NCBI GenBank assembly: GCA_964567745.1
Contig: CAZMNY010000059.1
Span: 1 to 38,408, forward strand
From: CAZMNY01 sp964567745
GTDB lineage: Bacteria > Planctomycetota > Planctomycetia > Pirellulales > Pirellulaceae
Length of the DNA: 38,408 nt
Reading direction: 5' to 3'
Part shown: positions 1 through 8,447 of the stretch, piece after piece
How the letters are laid out: each line of letters starts with the position of its first letter
Numbering within the stretch: position 1 is the first letter of the stretch
Program-made: the position numbers and the translations under genes
The notes under the pieces: model-generated
The model's database searches: none
Told to the model about the DNA's origin: nothing
Seen by the model: only the letters and a program-made list of their open reading frames with translations

Positions 1-50
1 CTAGACAAGCTGTCACCACCCTCCGCCATGTTCTTCAGTGTGAGTCGATC

Positions 51-1772
51 ATGAAACAGCTAACCATCGGTTTGTTCTTGTCACTGATCCTCGGCTGTGG
101 AAAAAGTGAGCAGTACGAGCAGGCAGCGGCTAACAAGCAGCCGCCCGCCGAAAAAACCGATCAGGCCAAAGCGAAGCCTCGTCAAACGGGCCCACAAAAT
201 GGCATCATGATCTCCCGGGAAACGACCCGGATCATGCAACCGGTTGATGACACCGGATACATTGACTACCTCCAAGCCCTCAACGATCGGGTGGCCCAGG
301 GAGCAACAGCGGAGAACAATTTCGAGGTAGTCGTCCGGCAGGTCATGACACCCGAGATCATTCCCGAGGAACTGCGGAGCGAGTATTTCCGCCTCCTCGG
401 CATCCCGGTTCCCGACAAGGGCGCCCGTTTCTACCGTGGCTTCGTCGACTTTGCGCTCGATGGGAACACCGATCGCCAGCAATCGAAGACTCTCCGGGAC
501 GAGCAAGATCGCATCATGACAAAACCGTGGAAGGCGTCTGAACATCCGACCGCCAGCAAGTGGCTGGCCGCGCAGGAAAAACACCTCGACCAGTTGGCCG
601 AAGGTTCCCGGCGGGAAAAGTTCTACACCCCCTACCTAACCGGCGATTCGGGGGAAGACCTACCGTTTTCAGGCGTGATTAGCATGCTCGTGCCTTCGGC
701 CCAGCAACAGCGGAATGTTGCCAGGGGATTAGCCATCCGGGCCCTGGGACGTATTGCCACTGGCGATCTCGAGAACGCCTGGAGTGATCTGCAGGCGATG
801 CATCGGATTGCCCGGCATATCGCTAGCGGAGTCACGGTACTCGAAAGCTTGGTCGGCATAGCCGTCGACTCGATGGCTTTCCAGGTAGAAATCCATATCC
901 TCAAGTCGCCCGCGCTGACGGCAGACCAGTGCAAACGGTTCCTTGCCGATCTGCAGGCACTGAAACCATTGCCGCCGATGGCCGACCGGATCGATGTGGG
1001 CGAGCGTTTCATGGGCCTGGACGCGGTCATCATGCTGGCACGTTCGGTGCAAGGGAAAGACCACCAGGAGGCAATGAATGAGCTGTTCAAAACATTGAAA
1101 TTGATAGGGGCTCTCAGTGACGCAACCCCGGGGAGCGATCCTGTTACCCTGGTTACCTTTCAAGAGGATGCCAGCAAGCAAGAGGCGAAGCAGGCCGGCG
1201 GTCCGATTGACTGGAACGCGACTCTGCAGGTCTTGAACGGCTGGTATGACAAACTGGTGGCGGCAAATCGACTGGCAGACTCCCGACAGCGCCAGACAGA
1301 GTTCAAGAAGATCGAACAGGAACTCCAGCAATTGGCCACCAAGGTGACCAACCCGGCCAAACAGCTTACCACCATCGCAACCGACGGGTCCCGTAAAATG
1401 CTGGGGGAAGCCATTGGGAACATCCTGGTAGCGTTACTGATTCCGGGCGCGAGCGCGATCGGTCAGGCAGAGGATGGAGCGGCTGCCAGGAGGGCAGTCC
1501 TGCGAATTGGTTTTGCCCTGAACCTGCATGCGCGTGAAACAGGAATGCTGCCAAGATCACTGGCGGAACTAGCGCCTCGCTACCTGGAAGCGATCCCCAA
1601 AGATCCCCACTCGGGTACTGCCCTGAAGTACACTGTGCAAGACAGGGGTTTCCTCCTCTACAGCGTCGGACGCAATGGTGCCGACGACCAGGGACGCTCC
1701 GTCGACGATGCCAATCGAGAACAAGGTCGACAGCCCGAGTGGGACGATATTGTTGTGCGCGTCGGCTCTTAA
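51..1772 (+). CDS. Large lipoprotein with pseudopilin-like C-terminal region, function unknown
   Basis: Codes for 573 residues. The N-terminus is a lipoprotein signal: a hydrophobic stretch ending in the lipobox L-I-L-G-C with the lipidated cysteine at residue 16, so the product is probably anchored in a membrane facing the periplasm. A Gln/Ala/Lys-rich linker follows (about 20-50), then a long helical region without recognised motifs. Residues ~475-560 (ending LLYSVGRNGADDQG) resemble the C-terminal tail of planctomycete secreted proteins with a pseudopilin-like fold, including the P-R-S-L-A-E-L and P-K-D-P-H-S-G segments. That family link comes from memory, not a search. The ATG follows only a weak GTGAG-like ribosome site, but the signal peptide starts exactly there. 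No operon partner is visible; the next 540 bases hold no gene. Confidence 0.8.
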   Translation: MKQLTIGLFLSLILGCGKSEQYEQAAANKQPPAEKTDQAKAKPRQTGPQNGIMISRETTRIMQPVDDTGYIDYLQALNDRVAQGATAENNFEVVVRQVMTPEIIPEELRSEYFRLLGIPVPDKGARFYRGFVDFALDGNTDRQQSKTLRDEQDRIMTKPWKASEHPTASKWLAAQEKHLDQLAEGSRREKFYTPYLTGDSGEDLPFSGVISMLVPSAQQQRNVARGLAIRALGRIATGDLENAWSDLQAMHRIARHIASGVTVLESLVGIAVDSMAFQVEIHILKSPALTADQCKRFLADLQALKPLPPMADRIDVGERFMGLDAVIMLARSVQGKDHQEAMNELFKTLKLIGALSDATPGSDPVTLVTFQEDASKQEAKQAGGPIDWNATLQVLNGWYDKLVAANRLADSRQRQTEFKKIEQELQQLATKVTNPAKQLTTIATDGSRKMLGEAIGNILVALLIPGASAIGQAEDGAAARRAVLRIGFALNLHARETGMLPRSLAELAPRYLEAIPKDPHSGTALKYTVQDRGFLLYSVGRNGADDQGRSVDDANREQGRQPEWDDIVVRVGS

Positions 1773-2316
1773 TCGTTTGTCCTTGGCGTGTGGCAATAAT
1801 ACTCGGCCGAACGGAAAACGCCGGTGATTTCGCGACTTGTGTGCTGGAGAGGCGTCGATCTTGCATCCACGACATCGGCTTGATCTTGCTCATGTCGCAC
1901 GCCTCCAACACCAAATTTTCAAAGAGCTTGAGCGCCGGCTGACTATTTTGACGCTACGGGAATCCGTTCCAGCAAAACAAGTACCGGACACAGTGCCGAA
2001 AAGGTTCGTGATATGGACAACTCTAAACGGGCACGAAGCGAGAAATCGCGGACACTGCCAAGAGATCGTGCCTACGTCGCACCCACACACTTGCAAAGTG
2101 CGTTGGAACGGATACGGCAGGCGAAGTGTCTGCGCGTCACTACCTGAGGTAGGAGCCCAGTGCGGTAGTTCCGCTCGCTGGGATCTGCGCGGGGGGCACC
2201 GGGTAACCGGCGTTCCTACCGCGACGGCTCAGATTACGATGTTTCATATTTCTGGAGTGCAAGAATCTCCTGCATTTAGCGGTTGGCCGAGTTTTTTGGC
2301 CCTGCGGCATTGGCCC
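1773..2316. other. Gene-free stretch holding an intron remnant
   Basis: No convincing gene lies here. The open frames on both strands lack ribosome sites and recognisable domains. The only structured element is the group II intron-like 3' end at about 2153-2224, described separately. The rest may be decayed intron or intergenic DNA. Confidence 0.5.
2153..2224 (+). ncRNA. Group II intron 3' remnant (domains V and VI)
   Basis: Bases 2153-2185 fit the domain V pattern: GAGCC, a stem reaching TGCGG, a short loop, CCGC, a two-base bulge, and a closing strand ending GGGATC. Base pairing covers nearly the whole hairpin apart from one G-A apposition near the AGC triad. It is followed at once by a second hairpin (about 2186-2224) in which CGCGG pairs with CCGCG and CACCGG with CCGGCG, with an unpaired A in the 3' strand (TTCCTACC), as expected for domain VI and its branch-point A. 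The sequence then ends in GAC, compatible with the AY end of group II introns. No maturase reading frame lies upstream, so this is a fragment. The family call is from memory of such intron ends. Confidence 0.5.
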
Positions 2317-2883
2317 TCACTTGCGCCGCGTTTGCTTCCAGGATATTTCCACCATCAGCTTGCCAAAGGGATTCTCGGTTTTTGTCGATGCGGGGTTTGT
2401 AATCACCAGCGATGCTTCGGCACGATCCTTGCCGATGAATTGGTGCTTTCCCATTAACTTGTTTTCATCGAGATCCTTGCCGCGCCAGTGCATCGTTTGA
2501 GTCCTTTCGTTCCAAATCCCGGTCAGGCTGGTACGAGACGGCCCGCTCATCATACACCCTGGATATGTGTGTGTTTCGGGATCATAGGTAATCATCATGA
2601 TTAGCTCGGGAACGTCGGGATTCTTCTTCATCGCCAGTGAATTTTCAAAAATGACAAACGTGCCACCGGCCGACCACTTACGTGTATCGACGTCGGTGTT
2701 CTTTGTCTCAACTCTCTGGCCAAACTCGTTGAACCTATTGATCGTCACTTCATGATCCCAAGTGCCTAGAAAATGATCGAGTACCTGCAATTCAGCAGAT
2801 CGTCTCGGCGTGTCTTCCGCTTTCCCGATTGCGGCAAAAGTGGCTGCTGCCAAAACAGTGAATACGATCGAGAGTCGTCGCAT
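2317..2883 (-). CDS. DUF1579-family secreted protein
   Basis: 188 residues starting with MRRLSIVF. The start follows an AAGGAG ribosome site four bases upstream; the longer in-frame extension has no such signal. Residues 1-24 form a signal peptide with probable cleavage near GKA/ED, so the protein is exported. The mature part opens with V-L-D-H-F-L-G-T-W-D-H-E, the Gly-Thr-Trp signature seen at the start of DUF1579 domains, followed by a beta-rich body with repeated Trp and Thr. The family is common in planctomycetes and resembles small lipocalin-like barrels; its ligand is unknown. The gene stands alone, with the next gene upstream on the same strand about 230 bases away. Confidence 0.75.
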   Translation of the reverse strand: MRRLSIVFTVLAAATFAAIGKAEDTPRRSAELQVLDHFLGTWDHEVTINRFNEFGQRVETKNTDVDTRKWSAGGTFVIFENSLAMKKNPDVPELIMMITYDPETHTYPGCMMSGPSRTSLTGIWNERTQTMHWRGKDLDENKLMGKHQFIGKDRAEASLVITNPASTKTENPFGKLMVEISWKQTRRK

Positions 2884-3110
2884 GTCCGGCTCCTTGAGTT
2901 TGGGTTGAGATTCACACCATTTCCGGCGATACGATAATTTTCGGAGAACGACACGCGACATGAAACGACGGCTACTTTCGTGGCTTCGACGTGACCGTCG
3001 AAGAGTAAGGCCATCGTGGCTAAAGTTGCTTCGAAAAGCAGGGTTTGTAGATTGGTCAGACCCTTGAGGTGTTCCAGTCCCGCGTCGGTGACCGATAGGC
3101 AAAAAGAATC

Positions 3111-4136
3111 TTAATCGTTTGTTGCCCAACCAGCTAACATCTCCAGTCGCTTTCTTCGGTCTGCGGACAAAGTCTCTATTTCCGCACGTTGTTGCGCAAC
3201 CCATTTGCCAAGGGGAAAAGGTTTATAAAAAAAGTAGTCGTTGCTTTGCTTCGATTTATCAACTCGAGCATGCCCTTTGGCTTCGACATAGTCCAGCAAA
3301 TGGGCGTAGCCCAATTCCCATTGTATATCCTTCGCGACAACGCCCCACCGGCCTTTCCACAGTCCCGGTAGAAACAGCCATTTGCCGGGTGCGGCACGCT
3401 TGATTGTCCATAGCCAAAACATCTTGGCGGACATTTTTTCGGACAACAGAAATCTCCAAAAACCCCGGTCGGAATCATCCCAGATGGGCACCGTCAGAAA
3501 TGTTGCCAACGTGGCCGCCTCTGCACGGATCACAGCGGGATCGTTGTGATCAATGACATTCACCCGAATGCCTGATTTCAGGACGATATTCAGCTCATAG
3601 GTTTGGATGTTCTTTGTTGGCATCCGGCTACTTGACGGCGTGCCCCACTGCGATGCATCGTTCTCAACCAGGTGGTGTTCCCGAGTCTTCCCATATGAGC
3701 TCTCGTCAGCAATTTGAACCTTCACGAACTTGCTAATAACTTGCACGGCATAGATATCGGTCAGCTTGCCACTGCGCGGCCTCTCTTTGATTTCTTTCTG
3801 CGCTTCCGCGGGGTTGTGGCGCGCTGTTGAGAACGGGTGAAGCGGCGTCCCGATCGAATAACCCTGCTCCCGATCAAAGACTCTAGCGCATCGTTGCGAA
3901 TAAACGTTCCAGAGTATGAACCCCGAACAGAATGCAAGAACGGCGCCAATCGGGAACATGATGAATAGTCCCAGTACGGGACTGGACCAAATCATGCTCA
4001 TCAAGAAGACACCTGTGAGTAGAAGGAGCAGAAAGAAGCAGGTTAGTTTCGCGTGGTTCTGCAACTTCTCACGCCGCACCTCCCAATCGAGCCGTCGGTC
4101 ATCGACCACCACCAATGTACGCTCATCGGACTTCAT
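3111..4136 (-). CDS. Two-helix membrane protein, unknown function
   Basis: 341 residues from MKSDERTL. This start has an AGGAA-like site just upstream; an open frame continues 39 codons further but has no better signal. A charged N-terminal ~30 residues is followed by two adjacent hydrophobic helices (about 32-51 and 56-78), giving a hairpin in the membrane. The remaining ~260 residues are soluble, with a mixed basic/aromatic composition and several Trp-rich segments (for example GFWRFLLSE and PGLWKGRWG). I do not recognise a domain. It has no close same-strand partner with function; the DNA upstream is degraded. Confidence 0.65.
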   Translation of the reverse strand: MKSDERTLVVVDDRRLDWEVRREKLQNHAKLTCFFLLLLLTGVFLMSMIWSSPVLGLFIMFPIGAVLAFCSGFILWNVYSQRCARVFDREQGYSIGTPLHPFSTARHNPAEAQKEIKERPRSGKLTDIYAVQVISKFVKVQIADESSYGKTREHHLVENDASQWGTPSSSRMPTKNIQTYELNIVLKSGIRVNVIDHNDPAVIRAEAATLATFLTVPIWDDSDRGFWRFLLSEKMSAKMFWLWTIKRAAPGKWLFLPGLWKGRWGVVAKDIQWELGYAHLLDYVEAKGHARVDKSKQSNDYFFYKPFPLGKWVAQQRAEIETLSADRRKRLEMLAGWATND

Positions 4137-4253
4137 GTTTCCTAAGTGAGGTCTGCAAGGTGTCCAACGCGTTCGTGCAGCCACTGGGTCTAGCGAAAAC
4201 TCATCGGGTAGAGTCCAGTTTCTCACGCCATGTTCGATTGAAGTAAGTGCCAT

Positions 4254-4391
4254 CTATTTTTCCGATTGCCTCCTTGATTGTTGCCAGGTTTGCCCATTTT
4301 CGACCTGTAATTCAGATGCCCATATTTCGAAACTGCCAACCCCACACCCGACCATCCCCATCGCCAGCAGCAGACCCAGCAGACGTTTCAT
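4254..4391 (-). pseudogene. Lipoprotein signal-peptide stub
   Basis: A 45-codon frame begins at an ATG with a good GGAG ribosome site seven bases upstream. The first 16 residues are a clean lipoprotein signal ending L-A-M-G-M-V-G-C. After the lipobox only about 28 unremarkable residues follow before a stop. The same kind of signal heads planctomycete leucine-rich-repeat lipoproteins, and the 3' part of such a gene sits nearby at 5155-5515. I infer that this is the 5' stub of a broken lipoprotein gene. A genuine tiny lipoprotein cannot be excluded. Confidence 0.5.
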
Positions 4392-4755
4392 GTTTAGCTC
4401 CTTCGGTAAGCGTACCCAGACACCACCAATATAGAGGCTGGCGCGCACAGCGCGTGGCCAGCAACGGCGCAGAATTCTCGTCGACCTTGTTGGTCACGAG
4501 GAAGTCCATCCAGAGGTTGAGTTTCGATGGTTGGGCATCTGACATGGCCGCCATTGTAGCGCTCGAATCCGTGCGCGCCCGCTCCGACAGGCTGCCTTCG
4601 GTAAGCGATTGGTTCCGCCAGATGATCCGTATAACAAGCCATTGCTTGTTGCGTGCGAGCGTCTCTTCGCCGAACACCTCAGCGTATCGCTCCCGCAATT
4701 CGCCGACCGTCATTCGTTTGAGTGCAGCGATCTCTTTTCCAACAATCAGTTCCAT
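4312..4755 (-). pseudogene. DUF2924 protein, N-terminal half followed by unrelated sequence
   Basis: The frame starts at an ATG with an AGGAG site seven bases upstream. Residues 1-61 match the DUF2924 pattern as I remember it: M-T-V-G-E-L-R-E-R-Y-A-E-V-F-G-E, then N-K-Q-W-L-x-x-R-I-I-W-R and a final L-S-E-R-A-R. Beyond that the usual C-terminal half is absent and the frame runs through sequence that includes the ribosome site of the lipoprotein stub at 4391. It therefore looks like a recombination join between about 4570 and 4400. DUF2924 genes normally sit next to serine recombinases in mobile loci; none is visible here. Confidence 0.6.
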
Positions 4756-4956
4756 GTGTCTCTCCTGGATTCGGGGTCTCGTAGACCGTTAACCAACGTG
4801 GAGGACACTGAGCACGGTTTGTCGCGAAAGCTCAAGGCATCGGGGGCAGATTGCGATACTGAATCTCGGGAATTGAAGAGTCGCTGGAGCCCGCGGGACA
4901 GGACCTCCGCGATGTCGCGGATTTGCTTGGCGCGCAGCATCATCGCTGTTTGGCAT
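4746..4956 (-). pseudogene. Small ORF overlapping the DUF2924 start, probably frameshifted
   Basis: A strong AGGAGGT site lies six bases before an ATG at 4956, but that frame departs after about nine codons from the frame that looks coding (MMLRAKQIRDIAEVLSRGL, readable from an ATG at 4943). Deleting one base near 4929 would join them into a protein of about 69 residues. The coding-looking frame ends at 4746 inside the first codons of the DUF2924 gene (ATG at 4755), a ten-base overlap typical of translational coupling. I infer a DUF2924-linked small gene that has taken a frameshift. Its function is not known to me. Confidence 0.4.
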
Positions 4957-5154
4957 GGACAACCTCCGTGTATAAGAATGGTCGCCGTTGGCCAGGGCAG
5001 GTTTCGGACCAGAAAGGTCCACTCTGTTAACCTACCGGGCTCAGGAACCTGTTGTCGGAGAACAATCGACAATCTGAAGCACCAAGGATCGCCGCCGTTG
5101 ATATAGCAGCGTGTGGCCACGGACTCGCACCGGCGGCAGGAGGGGCGGCGGAGG

Positions 5155-5515
5155 CTAGTTAAAGATCACGCAGTTGGGCAACGCCTGCTTGAGTTCAGCG
5201 ACGCCAGCGTCGGTGACCTGAGTTTCTTCGAGATCGAGTACCTGCAGGTAGGTCAGTTCCTTGAGATGGACCAGGTCGCCGTTAGTGACTTTTCCCCCTA
5301 ACTCGGCGGGAGGGGCTAAGACCTCGACAACTTCACCCTCTTCATTCCGCGTGATCACGGCTTCTAACTTCTCGAATGCAGCAACGGCGTCGGCATCAGC
5401 TGCCGCTGTTGTTTGAACTGTCCCTGCATTCCCATTCGAATTGTTTTCTTTTCCCCCGACCGAGTCAGTGACTGGTTGTTCGTCCGCACCGCCACTAGGA
5501 TCGACGGGGAGATAT
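5155..5515 (-). pseudogene. Leucine-rich-repeat lipoprotein, 3' part only
   Basis: The reading frame on this strand gives an acidic Gly/Asn/Ala-rich linker (from about P-V-D-P-S-G-G-A-D-E-Q), then F-E-K-L-E-A-V-I-T-R-N-E-E-G-E-V, then leucine-rich repeats: L-V-H-L-K-E-L-T-Y-L-Q-V-L-D-L and T-Q-V-T-D-A-G-V-A-E-L-K, ending L-P-N-C-V-I-F-N before the stop. This is the usual end of planctomycete LRR lipoproteins. There is no ATG; the only internal start is a GTG at 5358. The signal peptide and lipobox are missing and the frame is closed upstream by a TGA near 5570. I read this as a gene whose 5' end was removed close to 5515. Confidence 0.6.
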
Positions 5516-5611
5516 AACCAAATGTCGTGTTCTTTGAGATAAGAAAAAGGCGGCGTATTCTGCTGTTGGTATCAATCATTAGCAGCCCAACGCGGGCATA
5601 AGGAGTACGCC

Positions 5612-5776
5612 ATGAAGAAGAAGACTACGACAGCGACGCGACTAAATCCAGTGATTAACGATCCGGAGGTTGTTGCGTTTCGAGCTCAGTCCGATCTTCA
5701 TCGCCTCGTTCACCAGAATTGCGATTGCCTCCGCCATGCCTTCGAAACCTTCGTCGGCCAAGAGCTGGATCATTGA
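5612..5776 (+). CDS. Short ORF with strong ribosome site, probably truncated
   Basis: A 54-codon frame opens with M-K-K-K-T-T-T-A-T-R-L-N-P-V-I-N-D-P-E-V-V and has an AAGGAG site seven bases upstream. From about residue 26 it runs antisense through the IS256 remnant and stops there. The first half is therefore probably the start of a gene cut by that remnant. The product is not recognised. Confidence 0.3.
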   Translation: MKKKTTTATRLNPVINDPEVVAFRAQSDLHRLVHQNCDCLRHAFETFVGQELDH

Positions 5777-5809
5777 ATCAAAAGCGGTACACTGTTCGTC
5801 ATGGGTCAT
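5642..5809 (-). pseudogene. IS256-family transposase, N-terminal fragment
   Basis: The frame starts at an ATG with an AAGGAG site seven bases away. Residues ~15-42 read I-Q-L-L-A-D-E-G-F-E-G-M-A-E-A-I then I-L-V-N-E-A-M-K-I, matching my memory of the N-terminus of planctomycete IS256 (mutator-type) transposases, where a PYER segment normally follows. Here the match ends at about residue 42 (base ~5686) and the frame stops at 5642. The remaining ~90 percent of the transposase, including all catalytic residues, is absent. Confidence 0.55.
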
Positions 5810-5879
5810 GAGTGTCTCCTTTCACGAGTTGAACAACGCGAAAAGAAACTGCTCGGACCCACATTTCAATACCGACTAC

Positions 5880-5917
5880 CAGCGGCACTCCGGCTACGCT
5901 ACGCCGGACTGCCGCTG
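5880..5917. repeat. REP-like hairpin
   Basis: Two 15-base arms (5880-5894 and 5903-5917) pair around an eight-base loop TACGCTAC with one central mismatch. The CCGGC...GCCGG core makes a very stable hairpin. It lies at the junction between unidentified sequence and the IS3 transposase remnant, so it may mark an old insertion or rearrangement point. Confidence 0.5.
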
Positions 5918-5947
5918 TGTTTATACAGAACAAACGTTACACCACCG

Positions 5948-6190
5948 GAGTGCATTCGTCCTTCTTGCCCGCAGACAACTGAAGAGGCTGAGAAGCGAGT
6001 TCTCGATTACGTTCAGCATTACAACGAAGTCCGCCTTCACAGCGCAATCGACGACGTTACGCCGGCTGACAAACTGCACGGTAAAGCCAAGACGATCGTC
6101 GAAGAACGCGATCGAAAACTCGAAGCGGCGCGAGAGAAACGCCGTCTCAAACGAAGCGAGAATCGTCAAGTTGAAACGTTGGCCAGTTAA
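5948..6190 (+). pseudogene. IS3-family transposase (OrfB), C-terminal fragment
   Basis: About 80 codons read in frame to the stop at 6190. The segment E-C-I-R-P then E-E-A-E-K-R-V-L-D-Y-V-Q-H-Y-N-E-V-R-L-H-S-A-I is the conserved end of the IS3-group integrase core, and V-T-P-A-D-K-L-H-G with a Glu/Arg-rich tail (E-E-R-D-R-K-L-E-A-A-R-E-K-R) is typical of the C-terminus. The catalytic Asp residues and everything upstream are missing, and the preceding ~45 in-frame residues do not look like transposase. This is the tail of a dead element, and no terminal inverted repeats are recognisable. Confidence 0.7.
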
Positions 6191-6846
6191 CGCTACAACC
6201 AATGAAGTCGTGCGGACGATAGGGCTCTGCTGAGGAGCAACCCGAGCGCCGCGCGGCCGCGGAAGCTGGAACGATACAAACGTGTCGTTCCCTTCCTTCC
6301 GATTTTTGCCCTAATGCGAAAAACCTACGAAGCAGAATTCTGAGCTTTTCGTCCCAGCAACCCACCGCTGATTCAAGTTCGAAATTCCAATTGCCGTTGA
6401 ACCAAGACATATGGTGATGGGCCGGTGTGGATAGGAGACACGGTTCCCGGCTGGATTCTCCTGATCTTCTGCCCAACTCAGGTCGACGGTCCTATAGCAG
6501 GCTACAGCGTCTACACGGGATGAATATAAACCACCCTACGGTCCTTTGATGAAATCAAATCGCCTTCCGACGAGTTTTCAGTACGCCGAGTGCTCCCCGC
6601 GTCATTCTCGTTTCAGCGCTGCGGAGCGTTCTGGTCAGCTTCTGATCGTCCCCGACACACATCGGAATGGCTCCCTTTACACAACTGTATCCCTTGAATT
6701 AGTGCTTCTTCCTTTTGGACTGGATTGAAAAGCAAATTACTATCAGTACTCGTCCCTGCGCGAACGTAAACATCGCAAGTATCCTGTTCGACCTGTCGGC
6801 AGCAAGCAGTCGACAGCGATTTCTACCTTTTTGCTAGATCATCACC
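6191..6846. other. Gene-free stretch of 656 bases
   Basis: I find no credible gene between the IS3 remnant and the flavoenzyme gene. Short frames on both strands (up to 109 codons) have no ribosome sites and no recognisable motifs. The part nearer 6550-6840 is more AT-rich than its surroundings and probably holds the promoter of the downstream gene. Confidence 0.5.
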
Positions 6847-8028
6847 ATGACTCAATCCCCTTCGTTTGCCGACTTTCAACTGGGGATCTATCAACGTGGG
6901 ATAACCGGAGCGAAACCTGCTCTTCCGCTGCGTATTGAAGATCTCGAAGAGCTTGCCCGGTCAAAGATATCTGACGAAGCCTATGGCTACATTGCAGGAG
7001 GGGCCGGATCTGAAGTCAGTATGAAGTTCAATCAACAGGCGTTCGACCAATGGAGAATTGTCCCCCGAATGATGTGTGACGTCGCAGAACGAGACCTCAG
7101 TGTTGAACTCTTCGGCTCGCAACTGCATGCTCCAATTGTGATGGCTCCCATTGGTGTCCAGACACTGGCACATCCGAACGGTGAGCTTGAAGTCGCTCGC
7201 GCAGCCAGCCAACTGAACTTACCGTTCTGTTATTCGTCCGCCGCTACGAAGGCTCCGGAAGACGTTGCAGCAGTTGCGGGTGATTGCCCCAAATGGTTCC
7301 AACTGTACTGGCCACGTGATCGCGATATCACTCGCAGTTTTGTGCAGCGAGCTGAAGCAGCCGGCTATTCAGCTCTGATCGTGACACTTGATACACGAAT
7401 GCTGGCTTGGCGAGAACGAGACCTCAACCAGGCTTTTCTGCCGTTCCTGAAAGCCGAAGGAATCGGACTGTACCTTTCTGATCCCGTCTTCCGCAGCCGA
7501 CTCGACAAGCCACCGGAAGAAGACATGCCCACCGCAGTTCGCACCTGGGCCAGCGGATTCTCTGATCTCAGCCATACATGGGACGACATTGCCTTCCTGA
7601 AAGAATGCACATCACTTCCAATCATTTTGAAAGGGATTTTGCATCCAGATGACGCAAGCCTGGCCATTCAGCACGGGGCCGACGGACTCATTGTTTCCAA
7701 TCACGGTGGACGTCAGGTTGATGGCTCTATTGCCGCTCTCGACGCACTCCCTGGAATCGTCGAAGCCGTCGGCAGTGACCTTCCGATCCTATTCGACAGT
7801 GGCATTCGCCGAGGGGCCGACATTTTTCGAGCGATTGCTCTGGGAGCCAAAGCTGTACTGGTAGGCCGCCCGTACATGTGGGGACTGGCAGTTGATGGAG
7901 CAGACGGAGTACGCGAAGTCATCCAACGCATGCTGGCTGATTTCGACATCACAATGACTCTGTGCGGATGTCGGAATTTGAGCGAAGTCAATCGGGCCAT
8001 GCTGGTGCAAGCGAACAGTGCGTCATGA
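6847..8028 (+). CDS. FMN-dependent lactate 2-monooxygenase-like enzyme
   Basis: 393 residues, the same length as characterised L-lactate 2-monooxygenases. It belongs to the FMN alpha-hydroxy-acid oxidase family (TIM barrel). Visible signatures, in order: Y-G-Y-I-A-G-G-A-G near residue 45; A-P-I-V-M-A-P-I-G; F-Q-L-Y-W-P-R-D-R-D; L-I-V-T-L-D-T; W-R-E-R-D-L; the lysine in I-L-K-G-I-L-H-P-D-D-A; the catalytic motif S-N-H-G-G-R-Q-V-D-G with its active-site His and substrate-binding Arg; and the FMN phosphate site D-S-G-I-R-R-G then G-R-P-Y-M-W-G-L. The W-P-R-D-R-D, K-G-x-x-H-P-D-D-A and W-G-L segments favour monooxygenase over plain oxidase, an inference from family memory. Substrate may be lactate or another 2-hydroxy acid. 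No ribosome site is obvious. Mobile DNA lies on both sides. Confidence 0.88.
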   Translation: MTQSPSFADFQLGIYQRGITGAKPALPLRIEDLEELARSKISDEAYGYIAGGAGSEVSMKFNQQAFDQWRIVPRMMCDVAERDLSVELFGSQLHAPIVMAPIGVQTLAHPNGELEVARAASQLNLPFCYSSAATKAPEDVAAVAGDCPKWFQLYWPRDRDITRSFVQRAEAAGYSALIVTLDTRMLAWRERDLNQAFLPFLKAEGIGLYLSDPVFRSRLDKPPEEDMPTAVRTWASGFSDLSHTWDDIAFLKECTSLPIILKGILHPDDASLAIQHGADGLIVSNHGGRQVDGSIAALDALPGIVEAVGSDLPILFDSGIRRGADIFRAIALGAKAVLVGRPYMWGLAVDGADGVREVIQRMLADFDITMTLCGCRNLSEVNRAMLVQANSAS

Positions 8029-8098
8029 GCGGACGCAGAGGATTTCTCCGTCGTACGGATTCGGAATCAGTACAACGCCAGTCACCACGGCCAGTAAA

Positions 8099-8420
8099 CC
8101 CGTAGGGTCAAAAAACTGTGCGCCGAACTCAAAACGCCGTGAAATACGGGCATTTCAGCGACTCAGAGTTTCGCATCTCAGCCGTTTGATTTCATCTCTC
8201 GGTACCCGTAGTGTCAAAAAACTCCGCCGAACGGTTTGCCCAGAGATTCACTGTGCTGTCCACAGCAACGGACGGTCTTCAGTAGAGGGTTGCTTCCGCG
8301 CCGCGAATCGAACCACGTAGGGTCAAAAAACTCCGCCGAACTCAAAACGCCGTGAAATACTGGCATTTTCATCGACTCAGAGTCTCTCATCTCAGCCGCT
8401 TGATTTCTCCTGTCGGCATC
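8099..8420 (+). repeat. Three tandem copies of an IS left terminus
   Basis: Copies begin at 8099, 8205 and 8314, each opening with GTAGGGTCAAAAAACT or a one-base variant. The first and third continue alike for about 100 bases (ACTCAAAACGCCGTGAAATA, then CGACTCAGAGT and CATCTCAGCCG). The middle copy diverges after about 27 bases. Confidence 0.85.
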
Positions 8421-8447
8421 GGAAACTGACGATTTTCGGCGCCGAAC

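Noticed and set aside
1837..2457. Plus-strand frame of 206 codons through the intron-like remnant
   Set aside because: It crosses the hairpins, runs antisense into the DUF1579 gene and shows no maturase or other domain.
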